DNA of 64,000 nucleotides from Buttiauxella sp965119215 (GCA_965119215.1 CBCPKK010000017.1:99026-163025), one strand, 5' to 3'. Shown: positions 27,574 to 36,431, counted from the stretch's first letter. The notes: generated by a model not told the origin, from the sequence alone. Numbers and translations: made by a program.

Positions 27574-28233
27574 ATGGAATTTATCCGCTTCATTATTGAT
27601 TTTATTTTGCACATTGATATGCATTTGGCGGAGTTGGTTGCGCAGTATGGTGTCTGGGTTTATGCCATTCTGTTTTTGATTCTGTTTTGCGAAACAGGTC
27701 TGGTGGTGACACCGTTCTTACCAGGTGATTCATTATTGTTTGTTGCAGGCGCTCTGGCGGCACTACCAACTAACGATTTGAATGTCCACACTATGGTGAT
27801 TTTGATGGTCATTGCTGCCATTGTGGGTGATGCGGTGAACTACACTATTGGGCGGCTGTTTGGCGAAAAGCTGTTCAGTAACCCGAATTCCAAAATCTTC
27901 CGTCGCAGTTATCTTGATAAAACACACGCTTTTTACGAGCGTCACGGCGGAAAAACGATTATCCTCGCGCGCTTCGTACCGATTGTGCGAACTTTCGCAC
28001 CGTTTGTTGCAGGGATGGGGCACATGTCCTATCGCCATTTTGCGATATACAACGTTGCCGGTGCGCTGCTTTGGGTATTGTTGTTTACCTACGCAGGTTA
28101 TTGGTTTGGCAATTTCCCTATTGTGCAGGAAAACCTGAATTTACTGATTGTGGCGATTATCGTGCTGTCAGTATTGCCTGGTGTGGTTGAGGTTATCCGC
28201 CACAGACGTGCAGCCAAACGCCTGCAAAAGTAA
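27574..28233 (+). CDS. dedA: DedA, DedA-family inner-membrane protein
   Basis: The 219-residue protein matches E. coli DedA in length. Family motifs are ETGLVVTPFLPGDSLLF and ILARFVPIVRTFAPFVAGMG, with the acidic and arginine residues in re-entrant segments. DedA proteins are membrane lipid transporters, some recycling undecaprenyl phosphate; the exact role of this paralogue is uncertain. It starts 25 bases after truA. The 138 bp to accD contain likely promoter sequence but no gene. Confidence 0.95.
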   Translation: MEFIRFIIDFILHIDMHLAELVAQYGVWVYAILFLILFCETGLVVTPFLPGDSLLFVAGALAALPTNDLNVHTMVILMVIAAIVGDAVNYTIGRLFGEKLFSNPNSKIFRRSYLDKTHAFYERHGGKTIILARFVPIVRTFAPFVAGMGHMSYRHFAIYNVAGALLWVLLFTYAGYWFGNFPIVQENLNLLIVAIIVLSVLPGVVEVIRHRRAAKRLQK

Positions 28234-28371
28234 CGCCATCGCGCGGTTCGACCACTTTTTTATCCAAAGTCGCGGGCCGTTATGTTTTAATGAGCACCAT
28301 TTATGGTCTGGGGCAGTTCACGCTGCCACAGAAAAACTGGCATCGACCAGGTTCAAGCAGAAAGGTCATCA

Positions 28372-29292
28372 ATGAGCTGGATTGAACGAATTCTCAATAA
28401 GAGCAATATCACCCCTACCCGTAAGGCGAGTATCCCTGAAGGGGTGTGGACGAAGTGCGACAGCTGCGGCCAGGTTTTGTACCGTGCCGAACTGGAACGC
28501 AATCTCGAAGTCTGCCCAAAATGCGATCACCACATGCGTATGTCCGCGCGCGATCGCTTGCATAGCGTGTTAGATGAAGGCTCGATGTTTGAGTTGGGTA
28601 GTGAGCTTGAGCCAAAAGATCTTCTCAAGTTTAAAGACTCTAAAAAATACAAAGATCGTCTGGCAACTGCCCAGAAAGAAACCGGTGAGAAAGACGCGCT
28701 GGTGGTCATGAAAGGTACGCTCTATAACATGCCCGTTGTGGCTGTTGCGTTTGAGTTTGCTTTTATGGGGGGTTCTATGGGTTCTGTTGTTGGCGCACGT
28801 TTTGTTCGTGCCGTAGAACAGGCTCTGGAAGATAGCTGCCCGATGATCTGTTTCTCCGCCTCTGGTGGCGCACGTATGCAAGAAGCGCTGATGTCGCTGA
28901 TGCAAATGGCGAAAACCAGTGCTGCGCTGGCAAAAATGCAGGAACGCGGTCTGCCGTATATTTCGGTTCTGACAGACCCAACCATGGGTGGCGTTTCAGC
29001 AAGCTTCGCAATGCTTGGCGATCTGAACATTGCAGAGCCAAAAGCCTTAATCGGTTTTGCAGGCCCGCGTGTTATCGAGCAAACCGTTCGCGAAAAACTG
29101 CCGCCGGGCTTCCAGCGCAGTGAGTTCCTGATCGAAAAAGGGGCGATTGATATGATCGTTCGCCGCCCAGAAATGCGCCTGAAACTGGCAAGCATTCTGG
29201 CAAAACTGACTAATCAGCCAGCGCCAAATCCGGAAGCGCCGCGTGAACCGATTGTGGTTCCGGCAGCACCGGAAGAAGGTCACGAGGCCTGA
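28372..29292 (+). CDS. accD: AccD, acetyl-CoA carboxylase carboxyltransferase beta subunit
   Basis: The 306-residue protein has an N-terminal zinc ribbon with Cys29, Cys32, Cys48 and Cys51, followed by the carboxyltransferase fold (FSASGGARMQEALMSLMQM, LTDPTMGGVSASFAM). With AccA it transfers the carboxyl group from biotin to acetyl-CoA, the first committed step of fatty acid synthesis. The ATG at 28372 follows AAAGG; it starts MSWIERI as in E. coli. The C-terminal tail is variable. Confidence 0.98.
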   Translation: MSWIERILNKSNITPTRKASIPEGVWTKCDSCGQVLYRAELERNLEVCPKCDHHMRMSARDRLHSVLDEGSMFELGSELEPKDLLKFKDSKKYKDRLATAQKETGEKDALVVMKGTLYNMPVVAVAFEFAFMGGSMGSVVGARFVRAVEQALEDSCPMICFSASGGARMQEALMSLMQMAKTSAALAKMQERGLPYISVLTDPTMGGVSASFAMLGDLNIAEPKALIGFAGPRVIEQTVREKLPPGFQRSEFLIEKGAIDMIVRRPEMRLKLASILAKLTNQPAPNPEAPREPIVVPAAPEEGHEA

Positions 29293-29300
29293 TAGTTAAC

Positions 29301-29331
29301 AAGGGCAGGCCGCACAGGTTCTGCCCTTTTT
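29301..29331 (+). terminator. Terminator after accD
   Basis: AAGGGCAG (29301-29308) pairs with CTGCCCTT (29321-29328) around a 12-nt loop, and TTTTTC follows. Confidence 0.85.
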
Positions 29332-29369
29332 CTTGAACCGTAGCTTGAAACGTAGATAGAGCGGGCATC

Positions 29370-30638
29370 ATGGAAAAAACTCAAATTCCTCAAGCCACGT
29401 CGCCCCTGGCCACGTGGCTTTGTTATCTGGAAAATCTCCACTCTAAAACCATCGAGCTTGGCCTTGAGCGCGTGAAAAAAGTTGCCGCCACGCTCGACGT
29501 GCTGAAACCTGCACCAACAGTGTTTACTGTTGCGGGGACAAACGGCAAAGGTACAACCTGCCGGACACTGGAAATGGTGTTGATGGCGGCGGGTTACAGC
29601 GTAGGTGTTTACAGTTCGCCGCATCTGGTGCGTTACACCGAGCGCGTGCGCGTGCAAAACGAAGAGCTGGACGAGGCGTACCATACGGCTGCGTTTGCGC
29701 AGATTGAAGCCGCGCGTGGCGAAACATCACTGACCTATTTCGAGTACAGCACTTTGTCGGCATTGCTGCTATTTAAGCAACTGGCGGTGGATGTGGTCAT
29801 CCTTGAAGTGGGGCTGGGTGGGCGTCTGGACGCGACGAACATTGTCGATGCTGATGTCGCCGTTGTTACCAGCATCGCGCTTGATCACACTGACTGGTTA
29901 GGGCCAGACCGTGAAAGTATCGGGCGTGAAAAAGCAGGCGTATTCCGTGGTGGGAAACCTGCTGTGGTGGGTGAGCCAGATATGCCAGTGACTATTGCAG
30001 AAGTTGTGGCTGAAAAGGGCGCTCAACTGCTGCGTCGTGACGTCGACTGGTCTTATCAAGTTGGCGAGACGAGCTGGAGCTTTAAAGATGCTCAGGGCGA
30101 GCTTAACGGGTTACCGTTACCGTTGGTGCCACAGCCGAATGCTGCGACTGCATTGGCCGCTTTACGCGTAAGTAAGCTAGATGTCAGCAATGACGCTATC
30201 CTTCAAGGGATTAAAGACGCGACTTTACCGGGCCGTTTCCAGGTTATCTCTCAGGAACCGCTGGTTATTCTGGATGTGGCGCATAATCCCCATGCTGCGG
30301 CTTATCTTGCCGGGCGACTCGCTCAGCTACCAAAACGCGGGCGAGTGCTGGCGGTAATCGGTATGCTGCATGATAAAGACATCGCCGGTACGCTGGCCTG
30401 TTTGTCGCCTCAGGTTGATAGCTGGTATTGTGCACCTCTTGAAGGGCCGCGCGGTGCCACGGCTGAACAACTGATTGAACATCTGGGTCAGGGGGAAGTC
30501 TACGGCAATGTGGCACAAGCCTGGTATGCTGCCATGAAAGCAGCAGCAGTAAATGATACCGTGCTGGTGTGTGGTTCATTTCATACAGTAGCCCACGTAA
30601 TGGAAGCGCTGGACGCGGAGAAAGCAGGTGGCGAGTAA
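29370..30638 (+). CDS. folC: FolC, dihydrofolate synthase / folylpolyglutamate synthase
   Basis: The 422-residue protein matches the E. coli length. The ATP-binding loop is TVAGTNGKGTTCR at about residues 51-63, and the Mur-ligase-like motifs GLGGRLDATNIVD and LDVAHNPHAA are present. It joins dihydropteroate to glutamate and then extends the polyglutamate tail. The dedD start lies 11 bases inside its 3' end, so the two are coupled. Confidence 0.97.
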   Translation: MEKTQIPQATSPLATWLCYLENLHSKTIELGLERVKKVAATLDVLKPAPTVFTVAGTNGKGTTCRTLEMVLMAAGYSVGVYSSPHLVRYTERVRVQNEELDEAYHTAAFAQIEAARGETSLTYFEYSTLSALLLFKQLAVDVVILEVGLGGRLDATNIVDADVAVVTSIALDHTDWLGPDRESIGREKAGVFRGGKPAVVGEPDMPVTIAEVVAEKGAQLLRRDVDWSYQVGETSWSFKDAQGELNGLPLPLVPQPNAATALAALRVSKLDVSNDAILQGIKDATLPGRFQVISQEPLVILDVAHNPHAAAYLAGRLAQLPKRGRVLAVIGMLHDKDIAGTLACLSPQVDSWYCAPLEGPRGATAEQLIEHLGQGEVYGNVAQAWYAAMKAAAVNDTVLVCGSFHTVAHVMEALDAEKAGGE

Positions 30639-31356
30639 GTTTCAAAATCGATTAGTCGGAACCATCATTCTGGTTGCTCTGGGGGTCATTATCCTGCCAG
30701 GGCTGCTTGATGGTCAGAAAAAGCATTATCAGGATGAGTTTGCAGCGATTCCTCTGGTTCCAAAACCGGGTGATACCGATGAGCCAGACATGTTGCCAGC
30801 TGCCACTCAAGCTCTGCCTTCGCAACCACCGGAAGGGGCTGCGGAAGAGGTAAGAGCGGGTACTGCGGCAGCACCTGGGCTGGATATCGCATCGCTACCG
30901 GGAGAAAACGGCGCGGGTATTGATGAAGTTCCTGTCGCGCGTGACCAACCGAAGCCGAAACCTGTGATTGAGCAACCAAAGCCTAAGCCGGTTCAAAAAA
31001 CACAGAGCAAAGCTGAAGCTGATCAAATCGCAGAACGCCTGGCAATGATGAACGAAGAACCGCCAGCGCCAGCGAAACCTGCGAAGCAGGAAACGGCTGA
31101 TAAGGCACCGACTGGGCAAGCCTATGTTGTGCAGCTAGGTGCGTTGAAAAATGCCGACAAAGTAAATGAAATTGTTGGTAAACTGCGCGGTGCAGGGTTC
31201 CGTGTTTACACGTCACCGTCAACACCAGTACAGGGGAAAATCACCCGTATTCTGGTAGGGCCGGATGCTTCTAAAGACAAGCTCAAGTCTTCGCTTAGCG
31301 AACTGAATTCGCTTTCTGGACTTAACGGCGTGGTGATGAATTATACGGCGCGATAG
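30628..31356 (+). CDS. dedD: DedD, SPOR-domain cell division protein
   Basis: From GTG at 30628 the protein has 242 residues, beginning ASKFQNRLVGTIILVALGV after the initiator. It has a short cytoplasmic start, one membrane helix (about 10-27), a long Pro/Glu/Lys linker with PKPKP repeats, and a C-terminal SPOR domain (about 165-241: YVVQLGALKNADKVNEIV). SPOR domains bind denuded septal peptidoglycan. E. coli DedD is 220 residues; the extra length is in the linker. It overlaps the folC 3' end by 11 bases. Confidence 0.95.
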   Translation: MASKFQNRLVGTIILVALGVIILPGLLDGQKKHYQDEFAAIPLVPKPGDTDEPDMLPAATQALPSQPPEGAAEEVRAGTAAAPGLDIASLPGENGAGIDEVPVARDQPKPKPVIEQPKPKPVQKTQSKAEADQIAERLAMMNEEPPAPAKPAKQETADKAPTGQAYVVQLGALKNADKVNEIVGKLRGAGFRVYTSPSTPVQGKITRILVGPDASKDKLKSSLSELNSLSGLNGVVMNYTAR

Positions 31357-31411
31357 CGGGTGTAAACCGCTGCGTTTTGTCGTGTAAACCGGCAAGCAAA
31401 GGGCAAAATTT

Positions 31412-31450
31412 TAATGGCGTTGAGCATTTTTTCAACGCCATTATTTATTT
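31412..31450 (+). terminator. Terminator after dedD
   Basis: TAATGGCGTTGA (31412-31423) pairs perfectly with TCAACGCCATTA (31432-31443) around an 8-nt loop, and a T-rich stretch follows. It ends the accD-folC-dedD region before the purine-regulated cvpA promoter. Confidence 0.88.
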
Positions 31451-31471
31451 TCGCGAGGGAAGGAAATCCCT

Positions 31472-31487
31472 ACGCAAACGTTTTCTT
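31472..31487 (+). promoter_or_regulatory. PurR operator of the cvpA-purF operon
   Basis: ACGCAAACGTTTTCTT matches the PurR consensus ACGCAAACGTTTNCNT fully. It lies about 60 bp before the cvpA start and seven bases before a possible -10, TAGAAT (31494-31499). The same operator controls cvpA-purF-ubiX in E. coli. Confidence 0.93.
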
Positions 31488-31544
31488 TTTTGTTAGAATG
31501 CGCCCCGAACTGGACGTCAGGGCGATTTGTCGTGAGATTTGTTC

Positions 31545-32033
31545 ATGGTCTGGATAGATTACGCCATTATTGCAGTCATCGGCTTTTCGGCTCTGATTAG
31601 TGTTATTCGTGGGTTTGTGCGTGAAGCGTTATCGCTGGTAACCTGGGGCTGTGCTTTCTTTGTCGCCAGTCATTACTACACTTACCTTTCGGTCTGGTTC
31701 ACAGGCTTTGAAGACGAACTGGTACGTAATGGAATAGCTATCGCGATATTATTTATCGCGACACTCATTGTCGGGGCGATAGTCAATTATGTGATTAGCG
31801 CGCTGGTTGAGAAAACCGGCCTGTCGGGTACAGACAGGGTGTTGGGGATTTGTTTCGGTGCTTTACGTGGAGCGCTGATCGTCGCCGCCATTCTGTTCTT
31901 TCTTGATACGTTTACTGGTTTTTCGAAGAGTGACGACTGGCAAAAGTCGCAGCTTATCCCGCAATTCAGTTTCATCATCAGATGGTTCTTTGACTATCTG
32001 CAAAGCTCGTCAAGTTTCTTGCCCCGGCCATAG
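31545..32033 (+). CDS. cvpA: CvpA, colicin V production membrane protein
   Basis: The 162-residue protein has the E. coli length, with four membrane helices and the strongly conserved SVIRGFVREALSLVTWG and SGTDRVLG segments. The ATG at 31545 follows GTGAGA; an in-frame TTG two codons upstream is less likely. CvpA was named for its need in colicin V production and affects envelope stress; its biochemical role is not settled. It is the first gene of the PurR-controlled operon with purF and ubiX. Confidence 0.96.
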   Translation: MVWIDYAIIAVIGFSALISVIRGFVREALSLVTWGCAFFVASHYYTYLSVWFTGFEDELVRNGIAIAILFIATLIVGAIVNYVISALVEKTGLSGTDRVLGICFGALRGALIVAAILFFLDTFTGFSKSDDWQKSQLIPQFSFIIRWFFDYLQSSSSFLPRP

Positions 32034-32067
32034 CGCGGGGGTTATGGCTTAATGAGGAAAAGACAAC

Positions 32068-33585
32068 ATGTGCGGTATTGTCGGGATCGCCGGTTTCATG
32101 CCGGTAAACCAGTCTATCTATGACGCGTTAACGGTGCTTCAGCATCGTGGGCAGGATGCCGCTGGCATCGTTACCATTGATGCCTTAAATTGTTTTCGTC
32201 TGCGTAAAGCCAATGGTCTGGTGAGCGATGTGTTTGGTGCGATCCACATGCAACGCTTGCAGGGAAACATGGGTATCGGCCATGTGCGTTACCCTACAGC
32301 CGGTAGCTCCAGCGCTTCTGAAGCTCAGCCTTTCTATGTTAACTCTCCGTACGGCATTACCCTTGCACACAACGGTAACCTGACCAACGCGCACGAACTG
32401 CGTCAAAAGCTGTTCGAAGAAAAGCGTCGTCACATTAACACCACTTCCGATTCTGAAATTCTGCTCAATATCTTTGCCAGTGAGCTGGATAACTTCCGTA
32501 ACTATCCGCTGGAAGCCGATAATATTTTTGCAGCCATTGCTGCGACTAACCGTCAAATCCGCGGTGCTTACGCCTGCGTTGCGATGATTATCGGTCATGG
32601 CATGGTCGCCTTCCGCGACCCGAACGGCATCCGTCCGCTCGTGATGGGCAAACGTGATTTAGGCGACGAGCGCACCGAGTACATGGTGGCTTCTGAAAGC
32701 GTGGCGCTTGATACGTTGGGCTTCGAGTTCCTGCGCGATATCGCACCGGGTGAAGCGGTGTATATCACCGAGAAAGGCCAGTTGTTTACGCGCCAGTGTG
32801 CTGATAACCCAACCAGCAATCCTTGCCTGTTCGAATACGTTTACTTTGCGCGCCCGGACTCTTTCATCGACAAAATTTCCGTCTACAGCGCCCGCGTTGA
32901 GATGGGTAAAAAGCTCGGTGAGAAAATTGCCCGTGAATGGGAAGATTTGGATATCGACGTGGTTATCCCGATTCCTGAGACTTCCTGTGATATCGCGTTG
33001 GAAATCGCCCGTATTCTCGACAAGCCGTATCGTCAGGGGTTTGTGAAGAACCGCTATGTTGGCCGCACCTTTATCATGCCAGGCCAGCAGCTGCGTCGTA
33101 AGTCTGTGCGCCGCAAACTTAACGCTAACCGCGCTGAGTTCCGCGATAAGAACGTACTGCTGGTGGATGACTCCATTGTGCGTGGCACCACTTCTGAACA
33201 GATTATCGAAATGGCGCGTGAAGCCGGTGCGAAAAAAGTTTACCTCGCGTCTGCGGCTCCAGAAATTCGCTTCCCGAACGTGTACGGCATTGATATGCCA
33301 AGCGCTAACGAACTGATTGCTCACGGTCGTGAAGTTGACGAGATCCGCCAGTTAATTGGTGCTGACGCGTTGATCTTCCAGAATCTGGACGATCTCATTG
33401 AAGCCGTTCGCGTTGAGAACCCTGACATCACTCAGTTTGAGTGCTCCGTGTTCAATGGTATCTACGTCACCAAAGATGTGGACCACGAATACCTTGAGTA
33501 TCTTGAGTCACTGCGTAATGACGATTCAAAAGCCATACAGCGTCTGAACGAAGTGGAAAACTTAGAGATGCACAACGAAGGGTAA
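32068..33585 (+). CDS. purF: PurF, amidophosphoribosyltransferase
   Basis: The 505-residue protein has the E. coli length. It begins MCGIVGIAGF, so Cys becomes the N-terminal glutaminase nucleophile after Met removal. The PRPP-binding loop is VLLVDDSIVRGTTSEQI at about residues 362-378. It makes 5-phosphoribosylamine from PRPP and glutamine, the first committed step of purine synthesis. AGGAAAAG precedes the start. Confidence 0.98.
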   Translation: MCGIVGIAGFMPVNQSIYDALTVLQHRGQDAAGIVTIDALNCFRLRKANGLVSDVFGAIHMQRLQGNMGIGHVRYPTAGSSSASEAQPFYVNSPYGITLAHNGNLTNAHELRQKLFEEKRRHINTTSDSEILLNIFASELDNFRNYPLEADNIFAAIAATNRQIRGAYACVAMIIGHGMVAFRDPNGIRPLVMGKRDLGDERTEYMVASESVALDTLGFEFLRDIAPGEAVYITEKGQLFTRQCADNPTSNPCLFEYVYFARPDSFIDKISVYSARVEMGKKLGEKIAREWEDLDIDVVIPIPETSCDIALEIARILDKPYRQGFVKNRYVGRTFIMPGQQLRRKSVRRKLNANRAEFRDKNVLLVDDSIVRGTTSEQIIEMAREAGAKKVYLASAAPEIRFPNVYGIDMPSANELIAHGREVDEIRQLIGADALIFQNLDDLIEAVRVENPDITQFECSVFNGIYVTKDVDHEYLEYLESLRNDDSKAIQRLNEVENLEMHNEG

Positions 33586-33592
33586 GTTTTTC

Positions 33593-33615
33593 ATCGCCCT
33601 CTCTACGAGGGCGAT
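33593..33615 (+). terminator. Hairpin between purF and ubiX
   Basis: ATCGCCCTC (33593-33601) pairs perfectly with GAGGGCGAT (33607-33615). No T run follows, so it may attenuate or stabilise the operon mRNA rather than end it. Confidence 0.55.
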
Positions 33616-33685
33616 ATTCCTCTCCTTGCATCCCCGCCCATCTTGCGGCAAAGTCAGCCCAGATAAACTCCCTGGGTGTGCGTAA

Positions 33686-34258
33686 ATGATGAAACGGTTA
33701 ATTGTTGGAATTTCAGGTGCCAGTGGCGCAACTTACGGTGTGCGACTGCTTCAGGTGCTGCAACAATTACCGGATATCGAAACCCATCTCATTTTAAGTC
33801 ATGCCGCCCGGCAGACTCTTGCGTTAGAAACTGATTTTTCCCTGCGTGAAGTTCAGGCCCTGGCTGATGTGGTTCATGACGCCCGCGATATCGCCGCCAC
33901 GCTTTCCTCAGGCTCGTTTAAGACGCATGGCATGGTGATATTACCCTGCTCAATCAAAACCCTTTCTGGCATTGTTCACAGCTATACAGATGGTCTGCTA
34001 ACGCGTGCGGCAGATGTGGTGCTTAAAGAGCGTCGCCCTCTGGTGCTGTGCGTGCGTGAGACGCCGCTGCATCTTGGCCATTTACGCTTGATGACCCAGG
34101 CTGCTGAATTGGGGGCTGTGATCATGCCACCAATGCCTGCGTTTTATCATCGCCCGCAAAGCGTGCAGGACATCATCGACCAGACGGTGAATCGGGTGCT
34201 CGATCAGTTTGATATTGAGCTTCCACAGGACCTGTTTACCCGCTGGAACGGGGCATAA
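33686..34258 (+). CDS. ubiX: UbiX, flavin prenyltransferase
   Basis: The 190-residue protein begins MMKRLIVGISGASGATYGVR, the FMN-binding start of UbiX, and has MVILPCSIKTLSGIVHSYTD and PLVLCVRETPLHLGHLRLM. It makes the prenylated FMN cofactor used by the UbiD decarboxylase in ubiquinone synthesis. Two adjacent ATGs (33686 and 33689) are possible; the second would give the E. coli form. It is the third gene of the purF operon, 100 bp after purF. Confidence 0.96.
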   Translation: MMKRLIVGISGASGATYGVRLLQVLQQLPDIETHLILSHAARQTLALETDFSLREVQALADVVHDARDIAATLSSGSFKTHGMVILPCSIKTLSGIVHSYTDGLLTRAADVVLKERRPLVLCVRETPLHLGHLRLMTQAAELGAVIMPPMPAFYHRPQSVQDIIDQTVNRVLDQFDIELPQDLFTRWNGA

Positions 34259-34262
34259 ACGC

Positions 34263-34279
34263 TGCGCCAGTGTGGTGCA
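34263..34279. promoter_or_regulatory. NtrC-like enhancer site for argT
   Basis: TGCGCCAGTGTGGTGCA matches the NtrC pattern TGCACC-N5-GGTGCA except for one base. It lies about 200 bp upstream of the sigma-54 promoter at 34463-34479, an acceptable enhancer distance. Confidence 0.72.
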
Positions 34280-34291
34280 TCACAAAACCTT

Positions 34292-34314
34292 TCGCCTCAT
34301 TATGGGGCGATTTT
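34292..34314 (+). terminator. Terminator after ubiX
   Basis: TCGCCTCA (34292-34299) and TGGGGCGA (34303-34310) form an 8-bp stem with one G-U pair, followed by TTTT. Confidence 0.75.
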
Positions 34315-34462
34315 GTAACCTCGATCACTTCCAGAACATTTATCCGCTATTTTCCACCGTTAATGCTTTTCCCTCAGGCCAGACCTGCTATCTTTCAATT
34401 CTGCGACAGAGTTGTAACTTTTTTTTAACATGATTCCACGCACTTTCTTTCACGCAAGAAAA

Positions 34463-34479
34463 GTGGCATGAGAACTGCA
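34463..34479 (+). promoter_or_regulatory. Sigma-54 promoter of argT
   Basis: GTGGCATGAGAACTGCA has the invariant GG (-24) and GC (-12) exactly ten bases apart, as sigma-54 promoters require. It lies about 75 bp before the argT start. Nitrogen control of argT is known in enteric bacteria. Confidence 0.88.
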
Positions 34480-34553
34480 ACTCTGCATTGCAACACAAAA
34501 CAAACACAACACGACATTACACATAATAAGATCCGTAAACCTGAGGGTTATGT

Positions 34554-35336
34554 ATGAAAAAGCAAGTTCTCGCTCTGTCATTACTGCTTGGCTTGAGTAC
34601 CACAGCAAGCGTCTTCGCAGCACTTCCGCAGAGTATTCGTCTTGGTACGGACACGACATACGCACCGTTTTCTTCTAAAGACGCGAAAGGGGATTTTGTT
34701 GGTTTCGATATTGATCTTGGCAATGAGCTGTGTAAACGCATTCACACCAAATGCACGTGGGTAGGCAGTGACTTTGATGCGCTGATCCCATCTTTGAAAG
34801 CGAAGAAAATCGACGGCATTATCTCCTCACTTTCTATCACCGAAAAACGCCAGCAAGAGATTGCCTTCTCAAACAAACTTTATGCTGCTGATTCCCGCTT
34901 AATCGCGGTAAAAGGCTCTCCGGTTCAGCCAACGGTTGATTCCCTCAAAGGTAAACACATCGGGGTTTTACAAGGTTCTACGCAGGAAGCGTTCGCCAAT
35001 GCTGAATGGCGCACCAAAGGTATTGATGTGGTGGCTTATGCCAACCAGGATCTGATCTATTCAGACCTCGCGGCTGGCCGTCTGGATGCTGCATTCCAGG
35101 ATGAAACTGCTGCAAGCGAAGGGTTCCTCAAACTGCCTGCCGGTAAAGACTATGCGTTTGCTGGCCCGTCTGTGAAAAACAAACAGTACTTTGGTGATGG
35201 TACCGGTATTGGCTTGAGAAAAGATGATGTTGAGCTGAAAGAGGCATTTGATAAAGCGCTGGCAGATATGCGTAAAGACGGTACTTACGACAAATTTGCT
35301 AAGAAGTACTTCGATTTTAATGTTTACGGTGAATAA
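34554..35336 (+). CDS. argT: ArgT, lysine/arginine/ornithine-binding periplasmic protein
   Basis: The 260-residue precursor has a signal peptide ending SVFA before ALPQSIRLGTDTTYAPFSS. It is a paralogue of the following HisJ and shares SLSITEKRQQEIAF and LYAADSRL. ArgT delivers lysine, arginine and ornithine to the HisQMP transporter. I prefer ArgT for the first copy by position and by CTWVGSDFDALIPSLKAKK. It has its own sigma-54 promoter. Confidence 0.95.
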   Translation: MKKQVLALSLLLGLSTTASVFAALPQSIRLGTDTTYAPFSSKDAKGDFVGFDIDLGNELCKRIHTKCTWVGSDFDALIPSLKAKKIDGIISSLSITEKRQQEIAFSNKLYAADSRLIAVKGSPVQPTVDSLKGKHIGVLQGSTQEAFANAEWRTKGIDVVAYANQDLIYSDLAAGRLDAAFQDETAASEGFLKLPAGKDYAFAGPSVKNKQYFGDGTGIGLRKDDVELKEAFDKALADMRKDGTYDKFAKKYFDFNVYGE

Positions 35337-35354
35337 GTTTATCCCGTAGTCTGT

Positions 35355-35384
35355 AGCCCGGTTATGCTTCGGTGCAACCGGGCT
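35355..35384. repeat. REP-like palindrome after argT
   Basis: AGCCCGGTT (35355-35363) pairs perfectly with AACCGGGCT (35376-35384), with a TTCG in the loop. Preceded by TGT, it resembles enterobacterial REP elements. It may also protect the argT mRNA 3' end. Confidence 0.65.
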
Positions 35385-35414
35385 GAATAGAATTGCAATC
35401 TGGCTAAAGTTTAC

Positions 35415-35482
35415 TGCACCTATTTGGTGCAGTAAATTCCTAATGCACCGAAATGGTGTGTTAGCTGCATCCCTTTGGTGCA
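35415..35482. promoter_or_regulatory. Three tandem NtrC-like sites upstream of hisJ
   Basis: Site 1, TGCACCTATTTGGTGCA (35415-35431), is a perfect NtrC consensus. Site 2, TGCACCGAAATGGTGTG (35444-35460), and site 3, TGCATCCCTTTGGTGCA (35466-35482), each differ slightly. They lie about 80-150 bp upstream of the sigma-54 promoter of hisJ, the usual enhancer position. Confidence 0.88.
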
Positions 35483-35560
35483 TAATGTTTTTTAGGTAAC
35501 AGTGACTCGCAACGATGGCGCGTCAACGCACTGGAAAAACGTTTCAAAGGAATGCATAAA

Positions 35561-35577
35561 TTGGCATGGAAACTGCA
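35561..35577 (+). promoter_or_regulatory. Sigma-54 promoter of hisJ
   Basis: TTGGCATGGAAACTGCA closely matches the sigma-54 consensus, with GG and GC ten bases apart. It is 56 bp before the hisJ start and downstream of three NtrC-like sites. Confidence 0.9.
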
Positions 35578-35632
35578 GTTTTATCCGGTTAAAAAGCAAT
35601 CGCGTATAAAAACAGTCTATTCGAGGATTATT

Positions 35633-36415
35633 ATGAACAAGCAGATCATCGCTCTTTCTTTGGTACTGGCATTTTCCAGTGTTTCCACAGCTTTCGCCGC
35701 TATCCCTAAGAATTTACGCATTGGTACTGACCCAACATATGCTCCGTTTGAGTCAAAAAATGCTCAAGGGGAATTAGTTGGTTTTGATATCGATTTGGCT
35801 AAAGAACTCTGCAAACGCATCGAAACTAACTGTACCTTCGTGGAAAACCCACTGGATGCGCTGATCCCCTCGTTGAAAGCGAAAAAAATCGACGCGATTA
35901 TGTCGTCCCTTTCCATCACCGAAAAACGCCAGCAAGAAATTGCCTTCACCGACAAACTGTACGCGGCAGATTCCCGTTTAGTGGTCGCGAAAGATTCCCC
36001 AATTCAGCCAACTCTTCAGTCTCTGAAAGGTAAGCGTGTCGGCGTGCTGCAAGGCACAACGCAAGAAACCTATGGCAACGAGCACTGGGCACCTAAAGGC
36101 ATCGAAATTGTATCTTACCAGGGCCAGGATTCTATCTACGCCGACCTGACTGCTGGCCGTATTGACGCCGCATTCCAGGACGAAGTTGCTGCCAGCGAAG
36201 GTTTCCTGAAACAGCCAGTGGGCAAGGATTACCAGTTCGGTGGCCCATCAGTTAAAGACGACAAATTGTTTGGCGTGGGTACCGGTATGGGGCTGCGCAA
36301 AGACGATAACGAATTACGTGAAGCGCTGAACAAAGCGTTTGCCGAAATGCGTAAAGACGGAACTTACGAGAAACTTGCGAAGAAATACTTCGATTTTAAT
36401 GTGTACGGTGGTTAA
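35633..36415 (+). CDS. hisJ: HisJ, histidine-binding periplasmic protein
   Basis: The 260-residue precursor has a signal peptide ending TAFA before AIPKNLRIGTDPTYAPFESK. It closely resembles enteric HisJ, including CTFVENPLDALIPSLKAKK. It binds L-histidine and docks on HisQMP. The ATG at 35633 follows GAGGA; reading from 35552 would include the sigma-54 promoter and was rejected. Confidence 0.97.
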   Translation: MNKQIIALSLVLAFSSVSTAFAAIPKNLRIGTDPTYAPFESKNAQGELVGFDIDLAKELCKRIETNCTFVENPLDALIPSLKAKKIDAIMSSLSITEKRQQEIAFTDKLYAADSRLVVAKDSPIQPTLQSLKGKRVGVLQGTTQETYGNEHWAPKGIEIVSYQGQDSIYADLTAGRIDAAFQDEVAASEGFLKQPVGKDYQFGGPSVKDDKLFGVGTGMGLRKDDNELREALNKAFAEMRKDGTYEKLAKKYFDFNVYGG

Positions 36416-36431
36416 CAGTCACCAGTGGTTA

